This document shows positions 1-8,093 of a DNA stretch of 24,408 nt, piece after piece. Numbering within the stretch: the stretch's first letter is position 1; the number at the start of each line of letters is the position of its first letter. The DNA is taken from the NCBI GenBank assembly GCA_047975295.1, contig JBKEDH010000133.1:1-24408 (forward strand), read 5' to 3'. The translations under genes were made by a program, and so were the position numbers. The notes under the pieces are model-generated. The model was not told the origin of the DNA. It saw nothing but the letters and a program-made list of their open reading frames with translations, and did no database searches. This DNA comes from JBKEDH01 sp047975295 (GTDB lineage Bacteria; Bacteroidota; Bacteroidia; Flavobacteriales; Flavobacteriaceae).

Positions 1-989
1 ATTATTCGTTTATTGTTCCGGTTTACAATCGTCCAAATGAAACAGAAGAGCTTTTACAAAGTTTTTCCGAATTGGAAACAACAATACCTTTTGAGATTGT
101 AATTGTTGAAGATGGCTCTACAATACCTTCGGATAACGTTGTAGAACATTACCGCTCGAAACTCGATATTTCATATTATGTTAAGGAAAATTCCGGACCG
201 GGCGATTCTAGAAACTTTGGTATGAAACGAGCCAAGGGCAATTATTTTATCATTTTAGATTCCGATTGTATCTTGCCAAAAATCTATTTAACTGCGGTCG
301 AAACAAGCTTAAATAAAAATTATGTCGATTGTTTTGGTGGACCGGATGCGGCCCATAAATCGTTTACCGATTTACAAAAGGCCATTAATTTTACAATGAC
401 TTCGGTTATTACAACGGGCGGTATTCGTGGTAATAAAAACAGTGTCGGCACATTTCAGCCCCGAAGTTTTAATATGGGCATTTCAAAAAAAGCTTTTTTA
501 GCTTCGGGAGGTTTTGGCAATATTCATCCCGGTGAAGACCCCGACCTGTCCATCAGGCTTTGGAATTTGGGCTACAAAACCAAATTAATACCAGAAGCCT
601 TTGTGTATCATAAACGTCGTATTTCTTGGCAAAAATTCTATAAACAAGTTAATAAATTTGGGTTGGTACGTCCTATTTTAAACAAATGGCATCCCACTAC
701 TCAAAAAATAACTTACTGGTTTCCAACACTATTTAGTTTAGGTTTAATACTTTCGCTATTATTGTTTTTTATGGGGTTTAAATGGTTTTTATGGTTGTTT
801 GTGCTATATTATATTATAGCGTTTGTATTGGCATGGACAACAACAAAAAGTATATTGGTGGCGAGTTTATCACTTGTAGCCATAAGCGTTCAGTTTTTTG
901 GTTATGGCTATGGTTTTTTAAAATCGACTTGGGCTATTTTAGTTTTAAACAAAAAACCCGAGGTTCGTTTTCCTAATTTGTTTTTTTAA
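1..989 (+). CDS. Family 2 glycosyltransferase, 5' end outside window
   Basis: Membrane-associated GT-A glycosyltransferase that would transfer a sugar from a nucleotide sugar to a polysaccharide or lipid acceptor; donor and acceptor cannot be told. The open frame is already running at base 3 and begins with the GT2 strand IVPVYNRP, so the true start lies upstream of the window and the TTG at 72 is not the start. Visible motifs are FEIVIVEDGST (first Rossmann strand and nucleotide contact), ILDSDC (the DxD metal/nucleotide site) and GGFGNIHPGEDPDLSIRLW (the acceptor-side ED motif). The last ~90 residues hold two or three hydrophobic segments, suggesting a C-terminal membrane anchor. The stop is 5 bases before the YbbR-domain gene, so the two are probably co-transcribed. 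Family assignment is firm; substrate is unknown. Confidence 0.9.
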   Translation, partial: YSFIVPVYNRPNETEELLQSFSELETTIPFEIVIVEDGSTIPSDNVVEHYRSKLDISYYVKENSGPGDSRNFGMKRAKGNYFIILDSDCILPKIYLTAVETSLNKNYVDCFGGPDAAHKSFTDLQKAINFTMTSVITTGGIRGNKNSVGTFQPRSFNMGISKKAFLASGGFGNIHPGEDPDLSIRLWNLGYKTKLIPEAFVYHKRRISWQKFYKQVNKFGLVRPILNKWHPTTQKITYWFPTLFSLGLILSLLLFFMGFKWFLWLFVLYYIIAFVLAWTTTKSILVASLSLVAISVQFFGYGYGFLKSTWAILVLNKKPEVRFPNLFF

Positions 990-994
990 TTGTA

Positions 995-1954
995 ATGTTT
1001 GGAAAAATAAAATCAGAATTAATAAAATCTATAAAAACAAAACGGATAAATGTGTTTTTTTTATTTTTGTTTTTAGCGGTTACTTTTTTAATTTTTACCA
1101 AATTATCGAAACATTATACCAATACTATCACTTTTGGTATAGAAAAAACAAATATTCCCAAAGCCGATGTGGTCTTAAACGATTCGGCAATGTTAAATCT
1201 TACCATAAAGACCAATGGTTTTAAATGGCTAGGGTATTATTTTTCCAATCCAAAAATTAAAATAGATTTTAGTACAGATGTTTACAGGAACGATTCGGTT
1301 TTTGTATGGCACAAATCGGTAGCGTATGTGGGTAATACACAATTGAACAAAAATGTAGAATTGCTTAATATGTCTCCCGATACATTATTTTTTAGGTACG
1401 ATGTAAATATGGTAAAAAAAGTACCGGTTACGTTAGTTTCCGAAATTACATACGCTTTGGGTTATAATGTGTCTAACAATTATATATTACAACCCGATTC
1501 GGTAGTTGTAATAGGCCCGGAGGTAGTTGTAAATAAAATAAAAACCATCGAAACCGAGACCATATTGCTATCAGAAGTAAAAACAGATATTGAACAAACA
1601 GTAAAATTAAATTTACCAAATACAGATGTAGCCATTACATATTCTAATAAAACAGTCGATTTAAATGCCAAAATAGATAAATTTACAGAAGGGACATTAA
1701 GTGTTCCCATAGAAATTATTAATGTTCCCGAAGGCATTGTGTTAAAATATTTTCCAAAGAAAATAAACGTATCGTACCATGTAAGTTTAAGTGATTTTAA
1801 AGGTGTTACCGAAAAGGATTTTAAGGTAGTTTGCGATTATGGCAAGATAGTAGAAAACCAATCGTTTTTAAAACCAGAATTAATTGTGTATCCAAAGGCA
1901 GCCAAAACCGTAAGGTTGGACAGACAGCAGGTAGAGTTTATTGTAATACAATAA
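995..1954 (+). CDS. YbbR-like domain protein, membrane anchored
   Basis: 319-aa protein with a short basic N-terminus, one transmembrane helix at about residues 19-38 and a long extracytoplasmic part rich in beta strands, which fits the YbbR-like family. In Firmicutes the YbbR protein CdaR controls the diadenylate cyclase CdaA; no cyclase gene is present here, so that role should not be transferred. The pattern of repeated segments such as VPVTLVSEITYALGYNV and LSVPIEIINVPEGIVLKYFPK is typical of YbbR repeats, in which a strand ending in P and a GY/G turn recur. It starts 5 bases after the glycosyltransferase stop and lies 153 bases before coaE; I recall YbbR-domain genes next to coaE in Flavobacteriaceae. 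Function in this lineage is unknown. Confidence 0.8.
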   Translation: MFGKIKSELIKSIKTKRINVFFLFLFLAVTFLIFTKLSKHYTNTITFGIEKTNIPKADVVLNDSAMLNLTIKTNGFKWLGYYFSNPKIKIDFSTDVYRNDSVFVWHKSVAYVGNTQLNKNVELLNMSPDTLFFRYDVNMVKKVPVTLVSEITYALGYNVSNNYILQPDSVVVIGPEVVVNKIKTIETETILLSEVKTDIEQTVKLNLPNTDVAITYSNKTVDLNAKIDKFTEGTLSVPIEIINVPEGIVLKYFPKKINVSYHVSLSDFKGVTEKDFKVVCDYGKIVENQSFLKPELIVYPKAAKTVRLDRQQVEFIVIQ

Positions 1955-1962
1955 AAAATATG

Positions 1963-1981
1963 AAACCCTCATTGAGGGATT
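1963..1981 (+). repeat. Small hairpin after the YbbR gene
   Basis: CCCTC-ATT-GAGGG (1966-1978) forms a tight 5-bp stem about ten bases after the YbbR-domain stop. It has no T tract, so it is not an obvious intrinsic terminator; it may be an mRNA 3'-end or processing structure. The rest of 1982-2107 shows no gene. Confidence 0.35.
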
Positions 1982-2107
1982 TAGCAAAGCCAAGGTAAAG
2001 GCCTCCACAAAAGGTCATGAATAAAAACAACGGACAGTAAGCTTTCGGTTTTTTTGCTATGTTGTTTAAAAATATCAAAATCAAATGTTTAACTTAAATT
2101 TATTCGT

Positions 2108-2695
2108 GTGAAAATAGTGGGACTTACCGGAGGAATTGGAAGCGGAAAAACAACCGTGGCCAAAGCATTTGCCAGTTTGGGCGTACCCGTTTATATTGCC
2201 GATGACGAAGCAAAAAAGCTCATGACAACATCAAAAGTAATTAAACGTGAACTTGTCGGGTTATTTGGCTCCGGAGCTTATGTTGGTAATAAGTTGAACA
2301 GACCCTTTATAGCCCATATTATTTTTAACGATAAAGCGTATTTGCAAAAAATGAATGCCATTGTCCACCCCGAGGTGGGTAAACATTTTAAAAAGTGGTT
2401 AAAAAAACAAAATACACCTTATGTTATAAAGGAAGTTGCTATTCTTTTTGAAAACGGAGGAAATAAAGACTGTGATTATGTTATTACGGTAATTGCACCC
2501 AAACCCTTGCGAGTAGAACGCTTGTTAAATCGCGATAATACTACAAAAGAAAAAATAGAAGCCATAATGAAAAATCAATGGACAGATGAAGAGAAAATAA
2601 AACTGTCCGACTTTGTTATAGAAAATACGGCTCTTGAAAAAACACAAGAAAAAGTAGCCAAAATACATTGGGAAATACTCAATTCTATCAAGTAA
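2108..2695 (+). CDS. coaE: Dephospho-CoA kinase
   Basis: Catalyses the last step of coenzyme A synthesis, ATP-dependent phosphorylation of the 3'-hydroxyl of dephospho-CoA, in the cytoplasm. The N-terminus KIVGLTGGIGSGKTTVAKAF carries the P-loop at residues 8-16, and IADDEAKKLM follows as the usual substrate-side aspartate motif of CoaE. Further conserved pieces are NAIVHPEVGKHFKKW and the lid region PKPLRVERLLNRDN. At 195 aa it has normal family length. The start is GTG at 2108, chosen because it places the P-loop at the usual distance and no in-frame ATG is closer. It ends 78 bases before the histidine kinase gene, which appears to have its own promoter. Confidence 0.95.
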   Translation: MKIVGLTGGIGSGKTTVAKAFASLGVPVYIADDEAKKLMTTSKVIKRELVGLFGSGAYVGNKLNRPFIAHIIFNDKAYLQKMNAIVHPEVGKHFKKWLKKQNTPYVIKEVAILFENGGNKDCDYVITVIAPKPLRVERLLNRDNTTKEKIEAIMKNQWTDEEKIKLSDFVIENTALEKTQEKVAKIHWEILNSIK

Positions 2696-2740
2696 AACGA
2701 TAATTTTAACATTTTTGTTAATGTAAGGTTAAAACACCCA

Positions 2741-2768
2741 TTGCATAAATGTTAAAATAGTAATTTTG
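2741..2768 (+). promoter_or_regulatory. Bacteroidota-type promoter of the histidine kinase gene
   Basis: TTG (2741-2743), a 17-base spacer and TAATTTTG (2761-2768) match the Bacteroidota consensus of a -33 TTG and a -7 TAnnTTTG. Only five bases separate the -7 box from the ATG at 2774, implying a leaderless or nearly leaderless transcript. Confidence 0.6.
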
Positions 2769-2773
2769 AACAG

Positions 2774-4342
2774 ATGAGTAAACGCGTATTTGTCCTTTTA
2801 ATTGTTTTGATGAGCTTGTCGTTGGCAGGAATAATCTTTGTTCAGGCTTATTATATCAAGGATGCTATCGATAACGAAAAAGCACGTTTTAGGTTTAATG
2901 TAAACAATGCACTCTATTACGTGTCCAATACGGTAGAGGAAGAAGAATCTTCCAAATTCCTTGATGAATTTCAAAACCTAAAAGCAAAGGGAAAAGTGGA
3001 CTCTACGTCGGTTTCTCGCTTATTGATTTATGAAATAAACAACGATGAAAAATCGGCACTTTTTTATAGAGGCGATGTATTGAAAGAAAACATAAAATTG
3101 TCCTCACCGTTCTTTGACTTAGGGTTGGATAGCTTGGAGCTATCAACTTTTATTGGCTCTTCAACACTTGAAAGTTACGAAAACATCGACTCGAACAATA
3201 GTGAAATAGCAAGAAGTCCAGTAACCCGAATTGTGAAAATGGGCGAGATAGACGAAGCACAGCGTTTAGCCTTGGAAAAAAGTTTTAAGGAACTTTATAA
3301 GTCCAAACCAATATACAAACGGGTCTCGGTCGAAAAATTGGAAAACCTGCTGTCCGAAAGATTAAAAAAGGACAGTATCAATATCGATTTCGAACTGGCC
3401 ATCTATAGTCAAGGGCTGGCTACCAAAGTGCACAGTAAAGGGTTCGAACCCAAAGAGGATACATTTAGCGTACCCATTTTTACCGACGAAAATAATCGGG
3501 GACTGTACAAATTACTGGTAAATTTTCCGGACGACAGAAAGTTTATATTATCCTCTACCTTGGGTATGGTTATGTTATCGGCAATTTTTACTTTGGTTAT
3601 TATAATCGCCTATGCCAGTTCGTTATATCAATTGGTAAAGCAGCGCAAAATTTCCGAAATAAAGACCGATTTCATCAATAACATGACACATGAGTTTAAA
3701 ACGCCCATAGCCACCATAAATTTAGCTTTAGATTCCATTAAAAATCCGAAGATAATAGGCGATAAAGATAAAGTAATGCGTTATTTGTCGATGATAAAGG
3801 AAGAAAACAAGCGTATGCACGCACAGGTAGAAAATGTGTTGCGAATATCTAAGCTGGAAAAGAATGAACTTAATATAAGCAAAGATCGAATAGATTTACA
3901 CGAATTAATAGAAGACGCCATTACACACGTATCGTTAATTGTAGAAGATAGGCAAGGGCATATAAAAACATTTTTAGAGGCAACGCAAACCTCTATCTTG
4001 GCAAACGAAACCCACTTTACCAATGTTGTTGTAAACATGTTGGATAATGCTATTAAGTATTCCCCAAATGTCCCCGAAATAGAAGTTTATACCGAAAATG
4101 TGGGTAACAGTATAATACTAAAGGTAAAAGATCACGGTAGGGGCATGAGCAAAGTAGCGGTAAAGCGTGTGTTCGAAAAATTTTATAGAGAACATACTGG
4201 AAATATACACAATGTAAAAGGTCATGGCTTAGGTTTGGCATATGTAAAGCGCATAGTAGAGGACCATCAAGGCCATGTATCGGTAGAAAGCGAAAAAGAC
4301 AAAGGAAGCACATTTATAATTAAGCTTCCGTTAATATCATAA
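2774..4342 (+). CDS. Membrane sensor histidine kinase, RprX-like
   Basis: 522-aa sensor of a two-component system. Transmembrane helix 1 is at about residues 5-27 and helix 2 at about 262-286, enclosing a ~235-residue periplasmic sensor region with no recognised domain. The cytoplasmic kinase follows: H-box NNMTHEFKTPIATI with phospho-acceptor H306, N-box NMLDNAIKYS (421-430), G1 box DHGRGM (D453 onward), F-box region FEKFYRE and G2 box GHGLGLAYVKRI. It would autophosphorylate H306 and pass the phosphate to the response regulator encoded 5 bases downstream. Arrangement and sequence resemble the RprX/RprY pair of Bacteroides, but the signal sensed is unknown. Confidence 0.93.
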   Translation: MSKRVFVLLIVLMSLSLAGIIFVQAYYIKDAIDNEKARFRFNVNNALYYVSNTVEEEESSKFLDEFQNLKAKGKVDSTSVSRLLIYEINNDEKSALFYRGDVLKENIKLSSPFFDLGLDSLELSTFIGSSTLESYENIDSNNSEIARSPVTRIVKMGEIDEAQRLALEKSFKELYKSKPIYKRVSVEKLENLLSERLKKDSINIDFELAIYSQGLATKVHSKGFEPKEDTFSVPIFTDENNRGLYKLLVNFPDDRKFILSSTLGMVMLSAIFTLVIIIAYASSLYQLVKQRKISEIKTDFINNMTHEFKTPIATINLALDSIKNPKIIGDKDKVMRYLSMIKEENKRMHAQVENVLRISKLEKNELNISKDRIDLHELIEDAITHVSLIVEDRQGHIKTFLEATQTSILANETHFTNVVVNMLDNAIKYSPNVPEIEVYTENVGNSIILKVKDHGRGMSKVAVKRVFEKFYREHTGNIHNVKGHGLGLAYVKRIVEDHQGHVSVESEKDKGSTFIIKLPLIS

Positions 4343-4347
4343 ACATT

Positions 4348-5052
4348 ATGGAAGAAATAAAAAAGAAAATACTATTGGTAGAAGACGATCCGAATTTCGG
4401 AACCATTTTAAAGGATTACCTTATTATGAACGATTACGAAGTAACTCATGCCAAAAACGGCATGGAGGGCTTTGAAAAATTTAAGAAAGACGATTTCGAT
4501 TTATGTATTTTGGATGTTATGATGCCTTATAAAGATGGCTTTACCTTAGCAAAAGAAATACGTGAAAAAAATACCGATGTTCCCATTGTGTTCCTTACAG
4601 CAAAAACCATGAAGGAAGACGTTTTAAAAGGTTATAAAGTCGGAGCAGATGACTATTTGAATAAACCTTTTGACAGTGAAGTACTGCTCATGAAAATTAA
4701 GGCCATCATGCAGCGTAAAGCAACCGAAACCATATCGGACAGTAAACAATTTGAATTTAAAATAGGACGTTTCGACTTAAATTCGAAGTTACGCTTTTTA
4801 CGTTTCGACAATGGCGATCCTATAAAATTATCGCCAAAAGAAAACGAATTGCTACGTTTATTAGCCCTTCACGAAAACGATTTAATGCCGCGTGAATTGG
4901 CACTTACAAAAATTTGGAGAGACGATAACTATTTTACATCACGTAGTATGGACGTTTATATTGCCAAGCTTCGTAAGTACTTAAAACAGGACGAAAAAGT
5001 AGAAATACTTAACATTCACGGCGAAGGATTTAGATTGGTCGTGAACGAGTAA
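4348..5052 (+). CDS. OmpR-family response regulator, RprY-like
   Basis: 234-aa transcription factor. The receiver domain (about 8-123) has the acidic pair in LLVEDDPNF, phospho-acceptor D56 in LCILDVMMPY, the T/S switch in IVFLTAKT and K106 in LNKPF. The C-terminal winged helix (about 138-232) has the pattern LSPKENELLRLL, the recognition-helix region YFTSRSMDVYIAKLRKYL and the wing IHGEGFRLV, all typical of the OmpR/PhoB class. It is the partner of the upstream kinase; the intergenic gap is 5 bases, so the two are surely one transcript. A hairpin and an intrinsic terminator follow. DNA targets cannot be inferred here. Confidence 0.94.
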   Translation: MEEIKKKILLVEDDPNFGTILKDYLIMNDYEVTHAKNGMEGFEKFKKDDFDLCILDVMMPYKDGFTLAKEIREKNTDVPIVFLTAKTMKEDVLKGYKVGADDYLNKPFDSEVLLMKIKAIMQRKATETISDSKQFEFKIGRFDLNSKLRFLRFDNGDPIKLSPKENELLRLLALHENDLMPRELALTKIWRDDNYFTSRSMDVYIAKLRKYLKQDEKVEILNIHGEGFRLVVNE

Positions 5053-5082
5053 AGTAAAAATTTGTTTTTTTGATAGGGATTT

Positions 5083-5127
5083 CGGTAAGCTTGGTTTTGT
5101 ATATAATAGTTTGGCCTAAGCTTATCG
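5083..5127 (+). repeat. Stem-loop in the 3' region of the two-component operon
   Basis: CGGTAAGCTTGG (5083-5094) pairs with CCTAAGCTTATCG (5115-5127): twelve pairs with one G-U pair and one bulged T, enclosing a 20-base loop. It lies between the response regulator stop and the terminator and has no T tract of its own. Confidence 0.5.
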
Positions 5128-5156
5128 GGGTACGGTTGCGAACAAAGCTAATATAT

Positions 5157-5190
5157 AAAAAAAGCTACCCGTTTAAAGGTAGCTTTTTTT
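5157..5190 (+). terminator. Rho-independent terminator of the two-component operon
   Basis: AAAGCTACC (5161-5169) and GGTAGCTTT (5178-5186) form a perfect 9-bp stem with an 8-base loop, preceded by A and followed by T residues through 5190. It ends the kinase/regulator transcript before the pyrR promoter. Confidence 0.9.
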
Positions 5191-5222
5191 ATGCAATGGC
5201 CTAAACTTCTGAATTTTTACAT

Positions 5223-5230
5223 TACCTTTG
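5223..5230 (+). promoter_or_regulatory. Probable -7 promoter box of pyrR
   Basis: TACCTTTG is an exact TAnnTTTG box 26 bases before the pyrR ATG. No convincing -33 TTG is seen at the expected spacing. The leader it implies is about 20-25 bases, too short to hold a pyr attenuator. Confidence 0.5.
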
Positions 5231-5256
5231 TTTGTTAGATACGTTTGGATTAAAAT

Positions 5257-5796
5257 ATGAGTCAAAAAGTTTTACTTAACGCAAAAGAGGTAAACATCAT
5301 TCTTCACCGTTTGGCTTGCCAACTTATTGAAAAACACAACGATTTTTCAAATACGGTATTAATTGGTTTACAGCCCAGAGGTATATATTTGGCAAATCGC
5401 ATCGCTAAAATTCTAACCAAGGACTATAACATAAAAGACATCCGGTTGGGGCAGTTGGATATTACGTTTTTTAGGGACGATTTTCGTAGAACCGATAAGC
5501 CGCTCGAAGCCAATTCGACAAAAATCGATTTTTTGGTAGAAAATAAAGATGTGGTATTTATAGATGATGTACTATATACTGGTAGAAGCATAAGGGCAGC
5601 CTTAACGGCTATACAATCGTTTGGCCGCCCAAACGAAATAGAACTTTTAACGTTAATAGATAGGCGTTTTAGTAGGCATTTGCCCATTCAACCTAATTAT
5701 AAGGGACGGCAGGTAGATGTAATAAACAACGAAAAAGTAAAGGTAAATTGGACAGAAACAGCACAAGAAGATTCGGTTTATCTAATAGAAAAATAA
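5257..5796 (+). CDS. pyrR: PyrR, uracil phosphoribosyltransferase / pyr regulator
   Basis: 179-aa type I phosphoribosyltransferase-fold protein. In Bacillus, PyrR converts uracil and PRPP to UMP and also binds pyr mRNA to control attenuation. The PRPP-binding loop VVFIDDVLYTGRSIRAAL is at residues 99-116, and the early segment VLIGLQPRGIYLANRIA is the other family hallmark. Length matches the family. It lies 41 bases before pyrB, so pyrimidine synthesis is a shared theme. No anti-terminator or attenuator hairpin is visible in front of pyrR or between pyrR and pyrB, so RNA-binding regulation is unproven here; the enzyme activity is the safer call. Confidence 0.93.
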   Translation: MSQKVLLNAKEVNIILHRLACQLIEKHNDFSNTVLIGLQPRGIYLANRIAKILTKDYNIKDIRLGQLDITFFRDDFRRTDKPLEANSTKIDFLVENKDVVFIDDVLYTGRSIRAALTAIQSFGRPNEIELLTLIDRRFSRHLPIQPNYKGRQVDVINNEKVKVNWTETAQEDSVYLIEK

Positions 5797-5837
5797 ATTT
5801 GTAAAAGCATTGAGCTTATAATTTTTAAATAAAACAA

Positions 5838-6764
5838 ATGAGTGAATTAAGTGTAAATCACTTATTGGGAATCAAGTATATTAACGAAAAGGATATACAA
5901 CTTATTTTCGAAACGGCCGATCATTTCAAGGAAGTTATTAACCGTCCCATAAAAAAAGTACCTTCTTTGCGCGATATAACCATTGCGAACCTGTTTTTCG
6001 AAAATTCCACACGTACCAAACTTTCGTTCGAGCTTGCAGAAAAACGACTTTCGGCCGATGTGCTTAACTTTTCATCGTCGCAATCGTCGGTAAAAAAAGG
6101 GGAAACACTAATAGACACGGTAAATAACATCCTATCCATGAAGGTCGATATGGTAGTTATGCGCCACCCCAATCCGGGAGCAGGCCTGTTCTTGTCCAAA
6201 TATGTAAATGCAAGTATTGTAAATGCCGGCGATGGAGCGCACGAACACCCAACACAGGCTTTATTGGATTCTTATTCGATACGGGAAAAATTGGGTAGTG
6301 TGGCTGGAAAAAAAGTGGTTATTGTTGGCGATATTTTACATAGTAGAGTAGCACTTTCAAATATTTTTGCACTTCAATTGCAAGGTGCAGAAGTTATGGT
6401 GTGTGGTCCAAAAACATTAATTCCGAAATACATCGATAAATTGGGTGTTAAGGTAGAAACCAATTTACGAAAAGCCTTAAATTGGTGTGATGTTGCCAAT
6501 ATGCTGCGCGTGCAAAACGAACGGATGGATATTAGTTATTTCCCGTCAACCCGCGAATATACCCAGCAATTTGGTGTCGATAGAGTACTTTTAGATTCTT
6601 TAGACAAAGAGATTATAATTATGCATCCCGGACCAATTAATCGAGGTGTGGAAATTACAAGTGATGTGGCCGATTCCAAACAATCCATTATTTTAGATCA
6701 AGTACAAAATGGAGTTGCCGTGAGGATGGCCGTTATCTATCTATTGGCTTCAAAAATTAAATAA
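5838..6764 (+). CDS. pyrB: Aspartate carbamoyltransferase catalytic chain
   Basis: Condenses carbamoyl phosphate and L-aspartate to N-carbamoyl-L-aspartate, the committed step of pyrimidine synthesis. The 308-aa length is standard. The carbamoyl phosphate loop FFENSTRTKLSFE has STRT at residues 57-60; the 80s loop SQSSVKKGET carries the serine and lysine reaching into the neighbouring active site; HEHPTQALLD has HPTQ at 137-140; and HPGPINRGVEI near the C-terminus is the usual aspartate-side loop. No pyrI regulatory chain is in the window. It is followed after 5 bases by the small STAS-like gene, so the transcript continues. Confidence 0.96.
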   Translation: MSELSVNHLLGIKYINEKDIQLIFETADHFKEVINRPIKKVPSLRDITIANLFFENSTRTKLSFELAEKRLSADVLNFSSSQSSVKKGETLIDTVNNILSMKVDMVVMRHPNPGAGLFLSKYVNASIVNAGDGAHEHPTQALLDSYSIREKLGSVAGKKVVIVGDILHSRVALSNIFALQLQGAEVMVCGPKTLIPKYIDKLGVKVETNLRKALNWCDVANMLRVQNERMDISYFPSTREYTQQFGVDRVLLDSLDKEIIIMHPGPINRGVEITSDVADSKQSIILDQVQNGVAVRMAVIYLLASKIK

Positions 6765-6769
6765 AAACT

Positions 6770-7102
6770 ATGATTTTAGATCAAGACGGAACAATTTCGA
6801 TTATTACCCAAGAAAAAGCAACCATAATCGAGTTGGTTAAAAAAATAGAATCTATTTATCCTAAGTTTAAAAGCAATAATGTTATTGTCTTTTTAAATTC
6901 GTTACATCCTTTGAAATTACAGGATATTATAGCGTTTTTAAATATATCCAACACGCATAGGGCTTCAAAACAATCGTTCGTAATGGTTTCCGATCAAGTA
7001 AATATAGACGAAGTTCCGGACGAGATTATCGTGGTTCCCACCATGCAGGAAGCCTACGATATTATTGAAATGGAAGAAATGGAGCGTGATTTAGGGTTTT
7101 AA
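6770..7102 (+). CDS. Small STAS-like protein between pyrB and rnz
   Basis: 110-aa soluble protein without signal peptide or membrane segment. Its order of strands and helices (ISIITQEKATIIELVKKIES, NNVIVFLNSL, LKLQDIIAFLN, KSFVMVSDQ-like and VVPTMQEAYDIIEMEEMERDL) resembles anti-sigma-factor antagonist (STAS) domains, which end with a PT.xEA helix. The serine normally phosphorylated in SpoIIAA-type proteins is not obvious, although N893-type positions around LNSLHP are in the right place. It starts 5 bases after pyrB and sits immediately before ribonuclease Z. I recall similar small proteins in this position in other flavobacteria, sometimes carrying the name ribonuclease Z by proximity; it has no metallo-beta-lactamase motif. 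Role unknown. Confidence 0.7.
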   Translation: MILDQDGTISIITQEKATIIELVKKIESIYPKFKSNNVIVFLNSLHPLKLQDIIAFLNISNTHRASKQSFVMVSDQVNIDEVPDEIIVVPTMQEAYDIIEMEEMERDLGF

Positions 7103-7160
7103 CAAGTTTGTTGCAGTGCGTGTTTATGCACAACTTAAATTAATTAACAGCATATTATTA

Positions 7161-8066
7161 ATGAAATTAACCATTTTAGGATGTTATAGTGCCACTCCCA
7201 GAGCGTTTACCAATCCGACTTCTCAGGTCTTGGAAATTAACAATCATATGTTTTTAATCGATTGTGGAGAAGGAACCCAAGTGCAATTGCGCAAACACAA
7301 AATAAAATTCAACCGGATAAAACATATTTTTATATCGCATTTGCATGGCGATCATTTTTTTGGTCTGGTAGGACTTATTTCAACATTCAGGCTTTTAACG
7401 CGGGAAGCTGATCTACATATTTATGGACCAAAAGGTATCAAGGAAGTAATAACGCTTCAAATGAAATTAGCAGATTCCTGGACCAATTACAATTTGATTT
7501 TTCACGAGTTGACTTCAAACAAATCAGAATTAATTTACGAAGACGATAAGGTAGAAGTGCATACCATACCACTAATACACCGTGTTTATACCAATGGTTA
7601 TCTGTTTAAAGAAAAAGTGGGCGAACGTAAATTGGATATCGGTTTGGTAGAAGATGCCAATATAAATGTGGCATACTACAGGAAATTAATGCAGGGTTTC
7701 GATGTGTTAAATGAAGACGGCGTGCTTATAAAAAACGAAACGATAACACGGCCGGCACCCAAACCAAAAAGTTATGCTTTTTGCAGCGATACCATGTACA
7801 ACGAATCTATCGTTCCTATTATCGAAAATACGGATGTCTTGTACCACGAATCGACTTTTTTAGAAAAAAATGCCGATTTAGCCCCAAAAACCAAGCATTC
7901 TACGGCAAAACAAGCAGCGACCATTGCGAAAAAAGCAAATGTGGGCAAGCTGCTGTTAGGGCATTATTCTACCCGTTACGGCGATTTAAAAGCATTTAAA
8001 GAAGAAGCACAAGAAATCTTTGAGGCTGTAGAACTTAGCGACGACGGTAAAGTATTCGATTTTTAA
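7161..8066 (+). CDS. rnz: Ribonuclease Z
   Basis: Zinc-dependent endonuclease that trims the 3' trailer from tRNA precursors. With the ATG at 7161 the protein is 301 aa and begins MKLTILGCYSATPRAFTNPT, the normal family N-terminus; an in-frame GTG at 7116 would add 15 residues not found in the family. The metallo-beta-lactamase signature SHLHGDHFFGL places zinc ligands H60, H62, D64 and H65. Later ligands are in SYAFCSDTMYNE and LLLGHYSTRY, and HESTFLEKNADLAPKTKHSTAKQAA is the typical RNase Z segment before the last histidine. It is the short (non-duplicated) bacterial form and sits 58 bases after the STAS-like gene. Confidence 0.95.
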   Translation: MKLTILGCYSATPRAFTNPTSQVLEINNHMFLIDCGEGTQVQLRKHKIKFNRIKHIFISHLHGDHFFGLVGLISTFRLLTREADLHIYGPKGIKEVITLQMKLADSWTNYNLIFHELTSNKSELIYEDDKVEVHTIPLIHRVYTNGYLFKEKVGERKLDIGLVEDANINVAYYRKLMQGFDVLNEDGVLIKNETITRPAPKPKSYAFCSDTMYNESIVPIIENTDVLYHESTFLEKNADLAPKTKHSTAKQAATIAKKANVGKLLLGHYSTRYGDLKAFKEEAQEIFEAVELSDDGKVFDF

Positions 8067-8093
8067 TTTCTGTAAATTAAAATTTCAATAGAG

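Noticed and set aside
72..74. TTG as start of the glycosyltransferase
   Set aside because: The frame upstream to the window edge encodes the conserved first GT2 strand (IVPVYNRP), so the gene begins outside the window.
7116..7160. Upstream GTG start extending ribonuclease Z by 15 residues
   Set aside because: The added residues do not resemble the family N-terminus, while the ATG at 7161 gives MKLTILGCYSATPRA, the expected beginning.
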